From Niebla homalea (Eukaryota > Ascomycota > Lecanoromycetes > Lecanorales > Ramalinaceae): a stretch of 64,000 nucleotides of DNA. Where the stretch lies: NCBI GenBank assembly GCA_019925105.1, contig JAHGAU010000001.1, forward strand, positions 1,054,001-1,118,000, given 5' to 3'. Made by a program: the position numbers and the translations under genes. The notes below the pieces were generated by a model that saw only the letters and a program-made list of their open reading frames with translations, ran no database searches and had not been told where the DNA came from. Below, piece after piece: positions 1 through 11,830 of the stretch (positions are counted from its first letter, which is position 1; every line of letters starts with the position of its first letter).

Positions 1-940
1 TAACTTATTTATTAACGGTAAGCTATTTATATTATAGTATTATTATTATTTTTTACGGTATTATAGATTAAATAACCTTTATATAAGATTTTTTTATAAA
101 ACTATTAAGTATACGTAAAGATATTAATATTTATTATTTAACGTTATTTAATATAATAATTAACGTTTCCGACGCTTTATTTTTATATTCTATTTAATAT
201 TTTTTATACGTTAATTCTTTTAAATACCGTTTTATACTTTTATTAGAACTTCTTTTTTAATTATAACTTTTCTTAAATTATAATTTATATAGTTAAACGA
301 TATATTAAAATTAATATTAATATCCCCCGCTTAATAAATATTCGCCCGGGATAATATATTAATATTTAATTATTATAAACCGGCTTTAAATCGTTATTAT
401 AATTATATCCGTTTATAATCGCATTTTAATATACTCCGGATATAGGCCTTATATATCTATAATTATTAATAGAACCTCGCGATAAACTTATTAAATAACT
501 ATACCGCCTTTATAATAATTATATTAAGAAAATAATTATATATTAATATCTTATACTTTACGGAGGGCCCTATAATAGAAATAGATTTTTAAGGCAATAT
601 AAAAACGTACTTTTAATTATATTAAGATAGAGTATCGTTACGCTTTTACTTTACCTTAAAGATATCTTAGACGGATATATTTAATACCTGGCTATAATAC
701 GTTAAGCTTATTTAATATAATTATTAAAGAATAAAGGTAAGTCTTTTATAAAAGAAATAAATCCCCTTATTTAACTTTTAATAGGCGATAAAAAAATTAT
801 ATAAGAGTTTTTAAATAAAGTATTAAAATAAAATATTTATAAAAATAACTATATAAGTAAAGGGTCTTATAATTCGGGCTAAGTCTTTAATAATATAGAT
901 ATTATACGTATTTATTTATTATATAGAAGTTAAAAGTAAT
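1..940. other. No gene recognised
   Basis: RIP-mutated sequence with stops in all frames at short spacing. A GC-richer clump near 330-350 and another near 565-580 are not part of any frame I could follow. Confidence 0.5.
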
Positions 941-943
941 TAA

Positions 944-1260
944 TTTATTTTTAACGGAGAATACGCTTATATTACGTATTATTACGGGCGTCCCAATCTT
1001 AAAGGCTTAATTAATATAGAAATAATTAAAGATTATTATCGTTTTATAAAAAATAAAATTAAGCGGAAAATTAAAAAGGAAACGGATAATATAATTATCG
1101 TAAATAAACTTAAAGACTTCTATAATAATCCTAAGTTAAGTATTAATATCCATTAAGAATTCCGTACGTAAAAAATTGCGATTATTAATTAACGTTAAGG
1201 TTAATAAAAAGCTTTAATTTATATAAATATAATTTTAATTATTAAACGTATATAGTTAAT
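944..1260 (+). pseudogene. Decayed ORF, unknown product
   Basis: A clean frame of about 70 codons runs from the stop at 941 to TAA at 1153-1155. It then continues with only TAA/TAG stops to roughly 1260. It contains ITYYYGRPNLKG and a basic stretch KNKIKRKIKKETDN, followed by a part where stops would be glutamines around FRT and KIAIIN. The fragment is basic, without a signal peptide or membrane segment. It lies convergent to the DUF3435 relic on the other strand. Some DUF3435 proteins have similar basic N-terminal helices, but the resemblance is too loose for a call. Confidence 0.4.
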
Positions 1261-1679
1261 ATTTATAGTTATTAAATACCTTTAATAATAATATATATAA
1301 GATACGAAACATTTTAAGGTAAATTAATAAGGCCTTTAAGTTACCTTTATGGTTTAATTATAGATTATAATATAACTCTTATATATTCTTATATACGATA
1401 ATAATTATTTACTTAAATTCTTAATATAATCCTTCTTAAGTATATTAATAAATTATAAACTTTAATAAGAATGTCTCCGGTTAAATTTAAAGATAATAAG
1501 ATTTTTTATAAACTTATAAATTTATTTATAGAATTATTAAATCCGCATTATATATATATTTTCTATATAATTTTATAGAAACGTTATACTTTTTAAAACT
1601 ACGTTATATCTTAAATAAAAATAAACGATTAAGTAACCTTCCGGATAATAACGGAAATACTTATAATAGAAATACTTTT

Positions 1680-2394
1680 TAAAATCGTTATAAACTAAGA
1701 AAGTCTTAAAGTAATTATCGTTTAATAAACTTTTATTCCCGAAATAAAAGATATATTACGTAGCTTTATATTTAACCAGAAGCGTTTCCGATAAACTCCG
1801 TATTAAAGAGATTAATATTTATTTTTCTTTAATTTTAAAGTTTACTTTAAGGCGGCGGAAGTTTTAACTTTTTTACTTTTTATAAAGTACGATTAACGTA
1901 TTAATAGCTATTCTTTACCGTTAATACTCCTTTTTAATTAATAATTTAATAAAGGTAAAAAGCATATTAATAACGTAAACCCTTTCCGTAAAAATAAAAT
2001 TAACTACTTAAAAAGCTTCTTATTTTATAATTAATAATCCCTTTATATTTCTTTTTAACCTTTATTAATAAAGCTTTTTTATATCGCCGTTTTAAATTAT
2101 AATAAACTTAATAAATCTATTAATAATTATTATATAAGGAGGTCTTTTTTATATTAATAACAAAATACTTCTGATTTTAAAAGATCTATAATAGCGATTT
2201 TAACCTTTAACGTAGAAGTTTTATTTCCGGGTAATAATTAACTTTAACTTATTATATAAGATTAAGTTTCTACGGTTATTAAGGATTAATAATATAATTT
2301 ATTTTATTAACGGTTTATATTAAGGCGGTCTATAATTTTAAATTATAATAAGCGGTTTAAGTATTAAGTATATATTTTAAAACGTAATTTTTTT
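1680..2394 (-). pseudogene. Possible C-terminal continuation of the DUF3435 relic
   Basis: The DUF3435 frame can be followed past its recognisable domain down to about 1680 with only TAA/TAG stops. Pieces such as TLKVKIAIIDLLKSEVFC near 2170-2220 look coding. No family feature is visible here. In an AT-rich RIP background the absence of frameshifts cannot be proved, so this may be a separate gene or chance. Confidence 0.3.
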
Positions 2395-3840
2395 AAAAAA
2401 CGGAGAAGTTATAATATTATAGGATAATATTCCGCTATACGTCCGTAATCCTATTTATATATTTATAAATACGACCTTTAATTAACAATTATTATTTATT
2501 TATTATTATTATTAAAAGCTTATTTATTATTACGTTAAAAGGTATATAAACTTATAAGAAGTTTTATACCGGTAATATTTTTAAGTTTAATTATTTAAGG
2601 TCAGAAAATAATATTAATGAAAGTTTACTTCTTAGAAATCTATATGTTTTTTATAGTATTTTTATACCGTTAAAATAGAGGTCTATCCGTTATTTCCTTT
2701 TTTAAAGGTATTAATAATTATTTCTGCTTTAAAGTAATCCGAAAACGGAATAATTGCTTTAATAAAATTAAAGAAAAAGTAATAAAAGCTTAATCTATAA
2801 AGAATAAAGTAAGTATAATAATATAAAAACAGAATAGGAAGTATAACTTATTTAGAACATCGGGAATCCCGAATTTATTTTTATTACGTTTATTAACGAC
2901 CGCGATAATATCGGACGTTATAATAAATATAGTATAAAAGGGGAAAATATACACATTTTTCTTTCTGAGGTAGCCTTTAATATAGTTAAATATAATCTTA
3001 AGTAATATCCGAGGCTGCTTTTTACTCTTAAGGTCCGGCAATAAGGTTATTTTAATATATTAATAACGGACCGCCAATAATATACTTGGCCGATTACCCG
3101 TAATTCCAGTAAGTTATATAATTAAGGCTAATTATACGCGGTAATATTTATAAGGGAAAGCCGTTTCCGTAAAGGTATAAAACGTCTTTAAGAACTCGAA
3201 CTTATTTTCTATATATAATATAAGCTTTTTCTTCTTATTTTTTTTAAGGTTATATATGATCGTTAACCGTTATTATATTTAAGGATTATTAATTACGTTA
3301 ACTTTATAAAGTAATTAAAATACCTTATATATTTAACTCTTAATAAAAGGATCGATCTAATAACGGCCCGTCTTTTATTTCCGTAAGAAATAAAAGGTAT
3401 TTTAGTATATTTATAGAGAACTAGCCGTATCAAGGTTATTTTTATACTCCCTTAATAATTAGTCGAAAAAGGCGTATAAAATATTAATAAAGATGCCTTT
3501 AAGGGTGGCTATAGGGTCCTTCTTGATAAAATAATAATATCTAACGGTACCAATAAAACTTGAATCGGTTTATTAAAGAGGGGCCCTTATTAATATTAAA
3601 AGCTTTTAATTAAGCTTAATAAATACTCGTTACCCTTCCCGTAAACTCGTTGGGTAAATTCCAAAATATTTAAGTTATCTTTTATTTACCGGTAATACTC
3701 CGGTAAATACTTTATAATATATATTATAGCTTAACTATACTTTTAAAAAGTTATATAATTAATAAATCAAATTAATTAATAATAATATAAAGGAAGAAAA
3801 AGGATAAGGAAAGCGGCGATCCTATATTAATTATATTATA
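2395..3840 (-). pseudogene. DUF3435 tyrosine recombinase (Starship captain family), RIP-inactivated
   Basis: One minus-strand frame of about 480 codons reads through with stops that are almost all TAA/TAG, plus one TGA. Segments fit the DUF3435 (PF11917) order. LYIENKFEFLKTFYTF lies near 3185-3225, then FPYKYYRVQLAL and the diagnostic LTGITGNRPSILL near 3080-3110, holding the conserved catalytic arginine. KKQPRILLKI and YIKGYL follow, then LFFIDQAF near 2790, LKQLFRFR, ITDRPLF near 2680, ITGIKLLISLYTF near 2550-2575 in the place of the HxxR/YxLRR box, and RIAEYYP near 2420 where the tyrosine nucleophile should be. Only 83 codons (2790-3041) are stop-free. A start is not preserved; reading begins around 3780-3840. 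Captains are usually the first gene of a Starship and read inward, so the element would extend below coordinate 1. The family call is strong; the Starship role is inferred. Confidence 0.85.
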
Positions 3841-3924
3841 GAGAGGGGAGGAAGGGTCTTATAGCCGGGCTATAAGCCATATATTTTAATACAGGAATAA
3901 AAACGATTATCCGGCAAAAAGGAT

Positions 3925-3985
3925 ATTAAAAGCGGCGCCCGGACCAGCCAAAAATGGCCATTCTCAGGCCGTCCCCCCGTTAAAA
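3925..3985. other. GC-rich, un-RIPed block upstream of the DUF3435 relic
   Basis: About 50 bases around 3932-3983 keep CA and TG and are GC-rich. They include gcggcgcccggacc and a small hairpin CCA-AAAA-TGG flanked by ggac and gtcc. The block lies 90-150 bp upstream of the likely recombinase start, where the 5' end of a Starship would be expected. I could not identify target-site or terminal repeats, so this is only a candidate border. Confidence 0.3.
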
Positions 3986-3999
3986 TTTATAAATCGTTT

Positions 4000-4450
4000 T
4001 TATAAGTTATTAATGCTTTTAAGTTAATTGCTTTATCCGTTATAATAACGGATTATATTGGTTTTACTGGTTTATTTAAGCTTGTTAATTTTATTATAAA
4101 AGCGGGGTTAATAAGCTCTTAAATATAATATTTAATAGTTTTATTTTTAATAACGGTAAGTTATAAGTTATAAGTTTTAATTTTTTAAGGTAATAACCTT
4201 AATTTTATATAAGGGTATAAAGGAATAATAAACAATAAGTTTATTATATTCTTTAATTCCTTCTTTATTTTTAATTTATATATAATATATTAACCTTAAA
4301 AACTCGATTTAAGTCTTTTTAAATGGTTAATTACGCCTTTAAATTAATTGATAAATAAGTGGCTATAATAATATACGATACCGGGCTTATAACTATTAAA
4401 CGTAAAGACGTATAAGAATAAATAATATATATATAAATTATATATAATCT
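4000..4450. other. No gene recognised
   Basis: RIP-mutated AT-rich sequence between the recombinase relic and the LTR-like block. No frame could be followed. Confidence 0.4.
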
Positions 4451-4600
4451 ATTTAGGAAATATAATGCTATCTATATAAAATACCTAGGTAATATAAGAT
4501 GTACGGCTAGGTAATAATATTTATACGCGCCATAGTAATATCTTAACACCGTCGCATAACGGCTCAGTGACACTCCATGCAATACCACCACCATGCCTAC
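4450..4600 (-). mobile_element. LTR-like sequence interrupting Gag
   Basis: At about 4600 the Gag reading frame loses homology abruptly. Read on the minus strand, the sequence continues TGTAGGCATGGTGGTGG, begins with TG as LTRs do, and keeps much of its CA/TG content to about 4530. Directly before it on the minus strand stands CTGGG, a possible 5-bp target site. I did not find the matching duplication or the other LTR end, so this may be an LTR of a nested element or simply a deletion junction. Confidence 0.35.
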
Positions 4601-5001
4601 ACCCAGGCTGACAAGACTTTATTATATATATTAAATATATTATCTAAATCTTCAATTATGGCCTTAACGGTAAGGTATGGATTATCATTAAATAGATCAG
4701 CTTGAGCTTTAAGTAAATCGAATGCACTATCTCTATAGTAATTTCGTATATAATTTATTTTATCCGTTTCGGACGTGAAGAGAATCGTACTTTAATAAAA
4801 TTTTAAGTTAAAATGCAATTTCCAGCTATCCCACTGCTCCTTTTAACCGCGGAAAAGCGGTATATCTAGGTATTTCTTATTTGCTTTTTATACCGGGATA
4901 GACCCGGGTTGCGGTGAGTATCGTGGAGTGTCAGAAGTGTAGAAGGCAAAGACCTCGGCTATTACCAAAAGGGGACTAGCCTACTTCCTGGACTTCTTAT
5001 A
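4597..5001 (-). pseudogene. Ty3/Gypsy retrotransposon Gag fragment
   Basis: This stretch keeps CA and TG and is readable as about 135 codons on the minus strand with three in-frame stops. It contains EQWDSWKLHF, ETDKINYIRNYYRDSAFDLL and NDNPYLTVKAIIEDLDNIF. That is the conserved order of fungal Ty3/Gypsy Gag capsids: a tryptophan pair, then 'K-I-x-Y-I/V-x-S-R', then 'NPY-ta-e-e/m-i-x-D-L-x-x-I/M-F'. The N-terminal part (SDTPRYSPQPG) is low-complexity, as is usual for Gag. It ends at TAG 4597-4599, where homology stops. No protease, reverse transcriptase or integrase follows on this strand. The low RIP load suggests a younger insertion or a copy too short or too diverged to be targeted. Confidence 0.8.
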
Positions 5002-6137
5002 GATAGGTATCGCTCAGTACTTTATATAGTATTTAATTAAGCAAGTTACACCCTATTATTTTAATAGGTTATAAGCCCGGCTTATATACTTATTATTATG
5101 CTTAATAATTAATAAGCCTTAATAATAATAGCTTAAATACTTTAAGAATTATATTATCGTTCCGTTAATATTGTAACGGCTCTTATTATTATTATAATTA
5201 CTATAATTACTTAATAATCCTATCGATTTAAGCCTTAATTACTTAAAAATAAAAAGGTTAAAATAAAAAAATAAGAAGGCTAATACGTTATTTAGCCTGA
5301 AACCATTATTTATACGTAGATCGTAAGGTATATTAACCCTATATATTGATTTACGCGTACGCTATAAAAGTATAATAGTATTTATAAAGCCGTTAAATTA
5401 ACGGATCCTTAATAAACGCGTTAATATTTTTAAAGAATAAAAAGAAACGTTTATTTATTATTAAGGCGATTAAAGCGGCTTATAAAGCTTATTATCACGT
5501 ATATTTAGCCTTTTAATTAAGTTAATTATTTAATTTAAGTTATTATTATTTTAACTTTATATTAAAGTTTACCTTAATTATTATATTAAAGTTTAAGTAT
5601 AAAGAGAAATAAAATACTTATTTTTAAGGCTTTTTCCTTTTTATTAAAATTATTAAAACTTAGATTAATTATAGCTTTATTTCTAGGGGCTCTTTATTAA
5701 AATCTTTATTATTATTAAAATTATTAAAAATATATCGATTATTTTAATCTATATATTTTATTATTTTAACCCGTAATTAAATTATTTATCCTTAAATAAC
5801 GTTCTTTTACCTAACGTATTATATATATTCTATAAAATTTACGTTTTAAACGGTCCGTTAAGATTAAGAAACTCTATTATTTATTATTAACCTTTAAATT
5901 ACGGTTTTTATTAAATAAGAAGAAATTCCGGACCCGTTACCGTTTATTTTATAAAACGTTCCGTTTTATATATCTATTATTTAGGAAAACCGTAATTTTA
6001 AAGGATAACGATTTAAAGTATTATTTATTATTATTATTATTTAAGTTATCCTTATTTAAGGGCTTAGTATTATTAATTATAATCTTATTACCCTTTAACG
6101 ATATAGATTTTTTTAGCCTTTAAGTTAAATTATTTAA

Positions 6138-6183
<46 letters not shown>

Positions 6184-7015
6184 CCGATTTTTTTAAGATT
6201 ACCGGTACCTTTAATAAGGTTATTAAACTTAAGGATAACCTTAAATATATTATATAAGAATATAAAATAAATAAGAAGCTTAAGCTTATTTAACTTAATT
6301 ATTAAATTATAAATTTTAACTTACGTTTTATTAAGATTAAAACTTTTAAAGGTAATAAGTTTATAAAAGCTTAAAATACTTATAATTAAGGGTATTTTAT
6401 AATTTATATTATAATCCGTATAAAGATTAAAAGGATTAATTAATATATTATTAAGAATATTAAGAATATTAAAATAACATAGAATACCCTCCGTATTTAG
6501 TATTAGTTTAAGGACTTAAATTACTTTATATTAACCCTTAAATACTTTATTTTTTTTACCCTTAATTAATACTTAGATTTAAATAAATATTATAATAAAT
6601 ATTAAGATCTTTTTAATAAATTATAGAATTTCTAAGGTATAATAATTATTAATAATAATGTATTTCTTTAATAATTTTATAAAAGCTTTAACTTAAAGTA
6701 TAAAGCTTATATTAATTAATATAATAATAAATATAAGCCATTTTAAATAATTAATAATAATATTAACGTTCTAAAATACGTACTTACCTATATTATTAAC
6801 CGGTTTCTTTAATATAAAGCCTTAAATAAAACGTTTACGTTTAATATTATAGCCTTTATAGCTATTATTACTGATTTACGTTTCCGGGACGATATCCGCT
6901 TAAATAACTTTATTCCGTTCCGTATTCCTCCGTAATTCGGTATCCATTAAAGTTATTATATTAAGATCTTATAAAAAAGATATTTTTATATTATTATTAA
7001 TTATTACTTATTTTA
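5002..7015. other. No gene recognised; heavily RIPed
   Basis: About 2 kb upstream of the Gag fragment on its strand. It should hold the rest of the element if it were complete, but no paired LTR or protein frame was recognised. It is dominated by tta/taa runs. Confidence 0.4.
6138..6182. repeat. (TTA)n microsatellite
   Basis: About 15 tandem TTA/ATT triplets. On the minus strand this is (TAA)n. Because RIP turns CAA into TAA, it may be a former (CAA)n run, i.e. a polyglutamine tract on the minus strand; a plain AT microsatellite is the alternative. Confidence 0.9.
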
Positions 7016-7019
7016 TAAA

Positions 7020-7330
7020 TTATCTATAGGCGCTCTCGCAGCTGCTTCTGATCCCATTGGCTTAGGCCAGATAGGGTTTAATACCCCTGGCTGCTTTAAC
7101 TATATACATAAAGGCTTATTATTCTTTTTATACTGCTTTTAATCTCGTCCTTATCCTTTCTATTTTAAACAGTATTCCTTATTAACCTTTTACTTTTGTT
7201 ATAAGCTTTAACCAATTATAAATTGTCGGTATTACCCCTTAAACGGAGATAATACTTTATCTAGTAAAACCTGGGACATCAGATATATAAATAAGGACCG
7301 GGAGTAAATATAAAAAGGAAGGGCCTTATA
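7020..7330 (-). pseudogene. Less-mutated island, unknown coding fragment
   Basis: From 7020 to about 7330 CA and TG are much more common than around it. On the minus strand, 7020-7100 reads NPIWPKPMGSEAAARAPI ending in TAA. Just upstream, another frame reads LVKAYNKSKRLIRNTV and DKDEIKSSIKRIIS. The fragments are basic and partly helical but lie in different frames, so at least one indel is present. I do not recognise the protein. The island could be a late insertion or a segment that diverged below the RIP identity threshold. Confidence 0.35.
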
Positions 7331-7489
7331 ATGTTATCCTTTTATACTCTTTAACTATCTTTTTATACTTAGTAATATAAGATATTAACGTAAATTAATA
7401 TTTAAAGTTCCGATAATAATATTCCTATCTTTTTAAGTAATTTTAAGTTACGTTTTAATAAATTATTTAAATTATTTTAAATATAAAAA

Positions 7490-7850
7490 GCCAAGAATTT
7501 AATTCTTTTTTAAAGTTAAAAAGTAAAGTAAGAAACTTAATCCTTCTTTTTAATAAAGAATTTATTAATTAATTATTAATAAAAAGTTGGTCGTACTTTA
7601 TTAATAACTTATTAAGGACAGGAAATAAAATAAGAAACTTAATTCTCCTTTTTAATGAAAAGTTTATTAATTAATTATTAATAAGCCGATCGTTTTCTAT
7701 CGGTAGTTTACCACGGGTAGGAAGAGAAGTAGGAAACCCAATTCTTTTTTTTTTAATATAAGGTTTAATAATTAATTATTAATAAGTCGGTCGTCCTTTA
7801 TTAATAGTTTATTAAAGGCAGAAAGAGAACCAGAAAATTATATTTAATTA
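7490..7850. repeat. ~100-bp tandem repeat, 3-4 copies
   Basis: The block aagaaacttaatcc...ttta-attaattattaataa recurs with starts at about 7531, 7633 and 7731 and a degenerate copy near 7827, so the period is 98-102 bp. Copies share the motif (a)gtcggtcgt..ttattaatag in their second half. The third copy keeps ccacggg and cccaattc, so mutation load differs between copies. Confidence 0.8.
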
Positions 7851-8289
7851 TTAATTAAAACCTTATTATCCTTTATATTTTACCTTAATTAGCGTAAAGC
7901 CGGTAATATAAAAGCTATAATTAATATTACTTTATATTTTAACGGAAAGCAAAAAAGCGGACGCGAATTCCTTATAATATAAGAGATTAACGGGGAAAAT
8001 GCTATATTGAATCCTTTAACTTATAATAGTCCCTTTTATTACGATCGCGATTGCTTAACTTAATTAAAAGCTTTTACAATAAGCGTATCCGTAAAAGCTA
8101 TAAAGTTATCCTTATAATACTAAGGTAGGCTTTACCTTTAACCTAAGACCTTTATACTTAAAGGTATTCTATACTAGTTCTTAAACGTTAAGCCGATAAT
8201 AAATAGTATATATGAATTAAGTTTACGTGTAATAATTTCGGTAGACGATCTTTTAAAGCTTATATTATTTATTATTATAAAAGGACTAT

Positions 8290-8640
8290 ATTAAAAAAAG
8301 CGTAAAAGAAAGGGAATAATAAATATAAAATAAAGCCGGAGGATTCATAAGAAAAGGTTAATTAAGACGCAGGGAAAAAGGGATAATAAGTATAAAATAG
8401 AGCCGGAGGACTTATAAGTAATAACCGATTAAACCATAAGAGAAGGGGAATAATAATATAAAATAAAATAGCCGGAGGATACGTAAAAAAGGAAGGGCGG
8501 AGTAAAACGTAAAAAGTAAAGGTTTCTAAATATAAAATAGAGCCGGAAGATATATAAGGAAAGGTTAAGTAAAGTATATTAAATAGTATAGGCGTAAAAC
8601 GGAACGGGGCTAATTAAATATAAAATAATATTAATAGTAA
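8290..8640. repeat. ~67-71-bp tandem repeat, 4-5 copies
   Basis: The core aaatataaaataaagccggagga recurs with its agccgga at 8334, 8401, 8470 and 8541 and a partial copy near 8618. Spacing is 67, 69 and 71 bp. Between the cores are purine-rich stretches (agaaaggg, aagaaaagg) on the plus strand. There is no clear reading frame through the array. Confidence 0.8.
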
Positions 8641-11640
8641 AATATAGTATTAGATTTTAAATAAAATTATTAAAATATAATTAATAAAATTCTTCTTTCT
8701 ATTAATAATTATATTATATAATAATAATAACGTTTAAGGGATTAAGATCTCTAATTAATAATAACCGATAATAATATAAAAAGAACCTATAAGGTTAATA
8801 AGCTTATAAATATATATTCTAATATTAATCCAATATAGAACATTATATATTATTTTAATAGTAAGAAAGTAAAAGTTAAGGTTAATTTAAACGGTATATA
8901 TAACTTTAATAATATAGTAAAATAATTAAGTATTTTTAATTACTTAATATAAGCTTTTACTCCGTAGGTCTTAAGGAATTAATAAATTAATATTTATTAA
9001 ATCGAAGCTTTAAATAATTTCAATATTATATATATAATAAGAATAAAAAGAAAAGGTAATACTTATATATTTATTATATCTTTCCTTAAAATATACGGAG
9101 TAATTATTGGGTACCCTCGGAAAATTGGATATTATAGTTTATTACATATGAAGGATATCCGTAAAAGGATTTATATTAATAACGTACCGATATTGAAAAA
9201 GCTTTTTATAATCCGATTTTTTAAAGTTTGGGATAAATTACCCTATTACTTTATACTTACTCTAGATATCCCTTAATACCTTTAATTCTTAACTCTTCTT
9301 TTATTTTACGTCTTTATTATAAAGAAGGTAAACATAACCGTTTATAAAACTTATTCCGGCGGGGAATTTAATATAATAAATATTATTAAGGCGCCAATTA
9401 TTACCGTTATTATTTTAATCGTAATAAATTACGTAAAACTCCTTAATTTAATAATTAAAGATATTACTTAATATAAGGTAAAAATTTTAAAATTTAGGAG
9501 TTAAGCCTTTTTAATACTTTAAGAAAGTATAATTATTATGGTACTTTAATAGCGAGTAATAGAAAAAGACATTATAATAGATTTTATTAAAATCAATTTT
9601 GCCCTTCCTATAAAGGAAGCTTTAAAGTTAAAACTTTAAAGGATAAATTACTCTTTAATAGTTATAATAATCCGCACCTGGCTTTTAATAAAAATACCTT
9701 AAATATACGTTAATATAGATACTTTTACTTATAATATAGATTATTTTTTCTAGCCAGGACGGTATTAATAAATTAATAATTATAATTATTAATAATTTCT
9801 TAATAATATAAATAATAAGTTAAGTATATAATACGCGGTATAATAATTCGTTAAGTTAATTTAAAAATATATTAATAAATTAAGAATAAGAATAATTCTT
9901 AATCTTTTCTTAATAATAATAAATCCCCTTTACGTATTCTTATATTTAGTTATTTTTCAGAACAAGATAATACGGTATTTCTCCGTTATATTATAAATTA
10001 TTTATAAAATAATAAATTATAAATATAATACGTAATTTTAAGTATATATAATAAAAGGCGAAATAATAGAATTAAAATCGGTATATATATTTATTAATAA
10101 AGGTAATATTAATTAAGTATTATAAATAGAAACCTAAAGAACCGGTTCTCGTTAAAGGTATAAAAGTATTATATTTATTTTTAGAAGACTTTTAACTTTT
10201 AGGCTACGGTATCCTATGAGCGTATTATTAAGGGAGTTTTATATTGGATTAAGATTATTAATATAAACGTTAATATATAAATATTAATAACGGGAAGTCT
10301 TTATTTAATTAACGGAACGCTTTATTTATTAAAAGCGTTTATAAATATATTCTTAAATAATTATAATTAAAAACTCGATATCTTAATATAATAATAGTCT
10401 TAAAATATATTTATAAATATATTTAACGTCCTTATATATTAAACTTAAGATATTAATATTTTAAGATAAATCTTTTAATATATTTAATAATCTTTAGATA
10501 TTTATAAGGTTAACCTTAGTATTTTATAGTATATAATTTCCTTAAGTTCCTTTAAAAAATATAAACTTATTTTAAATATAAAGTACCAAGATACTTATTA
10601 ATTAAAAATATTAATAATTAACGTTAAAAACTCTATGGATTTTAAGTATTAATAAGTTTTAAAATATATAGTTATAAAAAATAAATAAATAATATTAATA
10701 TAAAAGTTACCCTTTAAGAATATTCGGTATTTTATAATTAAAATAAGAGTACGCTTTAATATTTAACGGATTTTAGAATATTGAAATTTATATTAACGTA
10801 TATATATTAAACCAATTAATACGTAAACGTAACTTAATAAATCGGGTATATTATAATTATCTATTTTATTAAAAATTTCAAAAAGTTCTTAAAGGATATT
10901 TAAAGTTGCTTTAAGTTTTCTTTATTTAATATAAGCCTCTATTAATAATATAGTTAAATATTGGAACGTTTTTAAATATTTCCTACCGTTAACTCTTAAA
11001 ACGTTAAATTCCGGAAGTATTAAGTTCTTAATATTATTAAGCACCCTTAATTTATAATATATATCCGTTAAATAATATATTATATAAAAGCGATTTACGT
11101 TATTAAGGATTATCTATAGATATCTTTTAAGGTAATACTATACGTATTTAAATTTATTTTTATATCGTAAAACCTTATTAAAGACTATATTCTTTATTTA
11201 AATTACTTAAAACTTTAATAAAGAAATAACGGAACTTTTTACCTCCTAGCTTCCTAAAAGTAAAGCTACTTTAATAAAATATTTTTATAAAATTATATTT
11301 TTAATTTAAGAAAATAATAAATACCTATAAGTATAATATAATTTAATATTTATAAAGTCGATATTAATTTATTATAGAAGCTTTTATATTATAATTTTAG
11401 AACGATTATAGTTATTTTAAAATCGTAATAAAATGCTTTACCGATATATAATTATTATCCGCAGGTATTTTAATAAATTAATAAAATCAATTTTAATTAA
11501 TATTAAGATTGCTTTATTTATATAGGATATAATACTTAGTTTATAGATTATCAAGTATACCTTTATTAAGTTCTCCCGAATAAAAACTAATAAAGAAGGT
11601 TCTTTTTAAAGGTATTATTAGGTACGTTCTATATTAGGTA
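8641..11640. other. No gene recognised
   Basis: RIP-mutated sequence. A plus-strand frame near 9540-9640 reads VIEKDIIIDFIKINFALP and could be part of a coding relic, but it could not be extended. Confidence 0.4.
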
Positions 11641-11678
11641 ATAAGAGGTTTCCGAGGTCCTAAAACTTAAGGTTATAA

Positions 11679-11830
11679 TCAGTGGCGGAATCTAAATACG
11701 ACCTTTAACTTATAAAGGTTCCAATATTGGATTACGGGGGTAAAGGTGGGTTATAAATATTAATCCGAACATATTTAACTCGTTTTCCCTGAATAATTTG
11801 GATATATAATTTTATACTTAATTATTTAAT
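11679..11830 (+). mobile_element. Possible hAT-type element end
   Basis: The sequence starts cagtggcggaatct, which matches the start often seen at hAT terminal inverted repeats (CAGTGGCGGA...). It is followed by about 140 bp with unusually high TG/CA content (gattacgggggtaaaggtggg). I could not find the opposite repeat end or an 8-bp target duplication. Confidence 0.3.

Noticed and set aside
4566..4937. Inverted pair tgacactcca / tggagtgtca as terminal repeats of a small DNA transposon
   Set aside because: Only about 11 bases match, and one arm lies inside the Gag coding sequence; probably chance.
8255..8285. VIISVDDLLKLILF as part of a second DUF3435 gene
   Set aside because: The sequence runs directly into a tandem repeat array and no further DUF3435 block is present.
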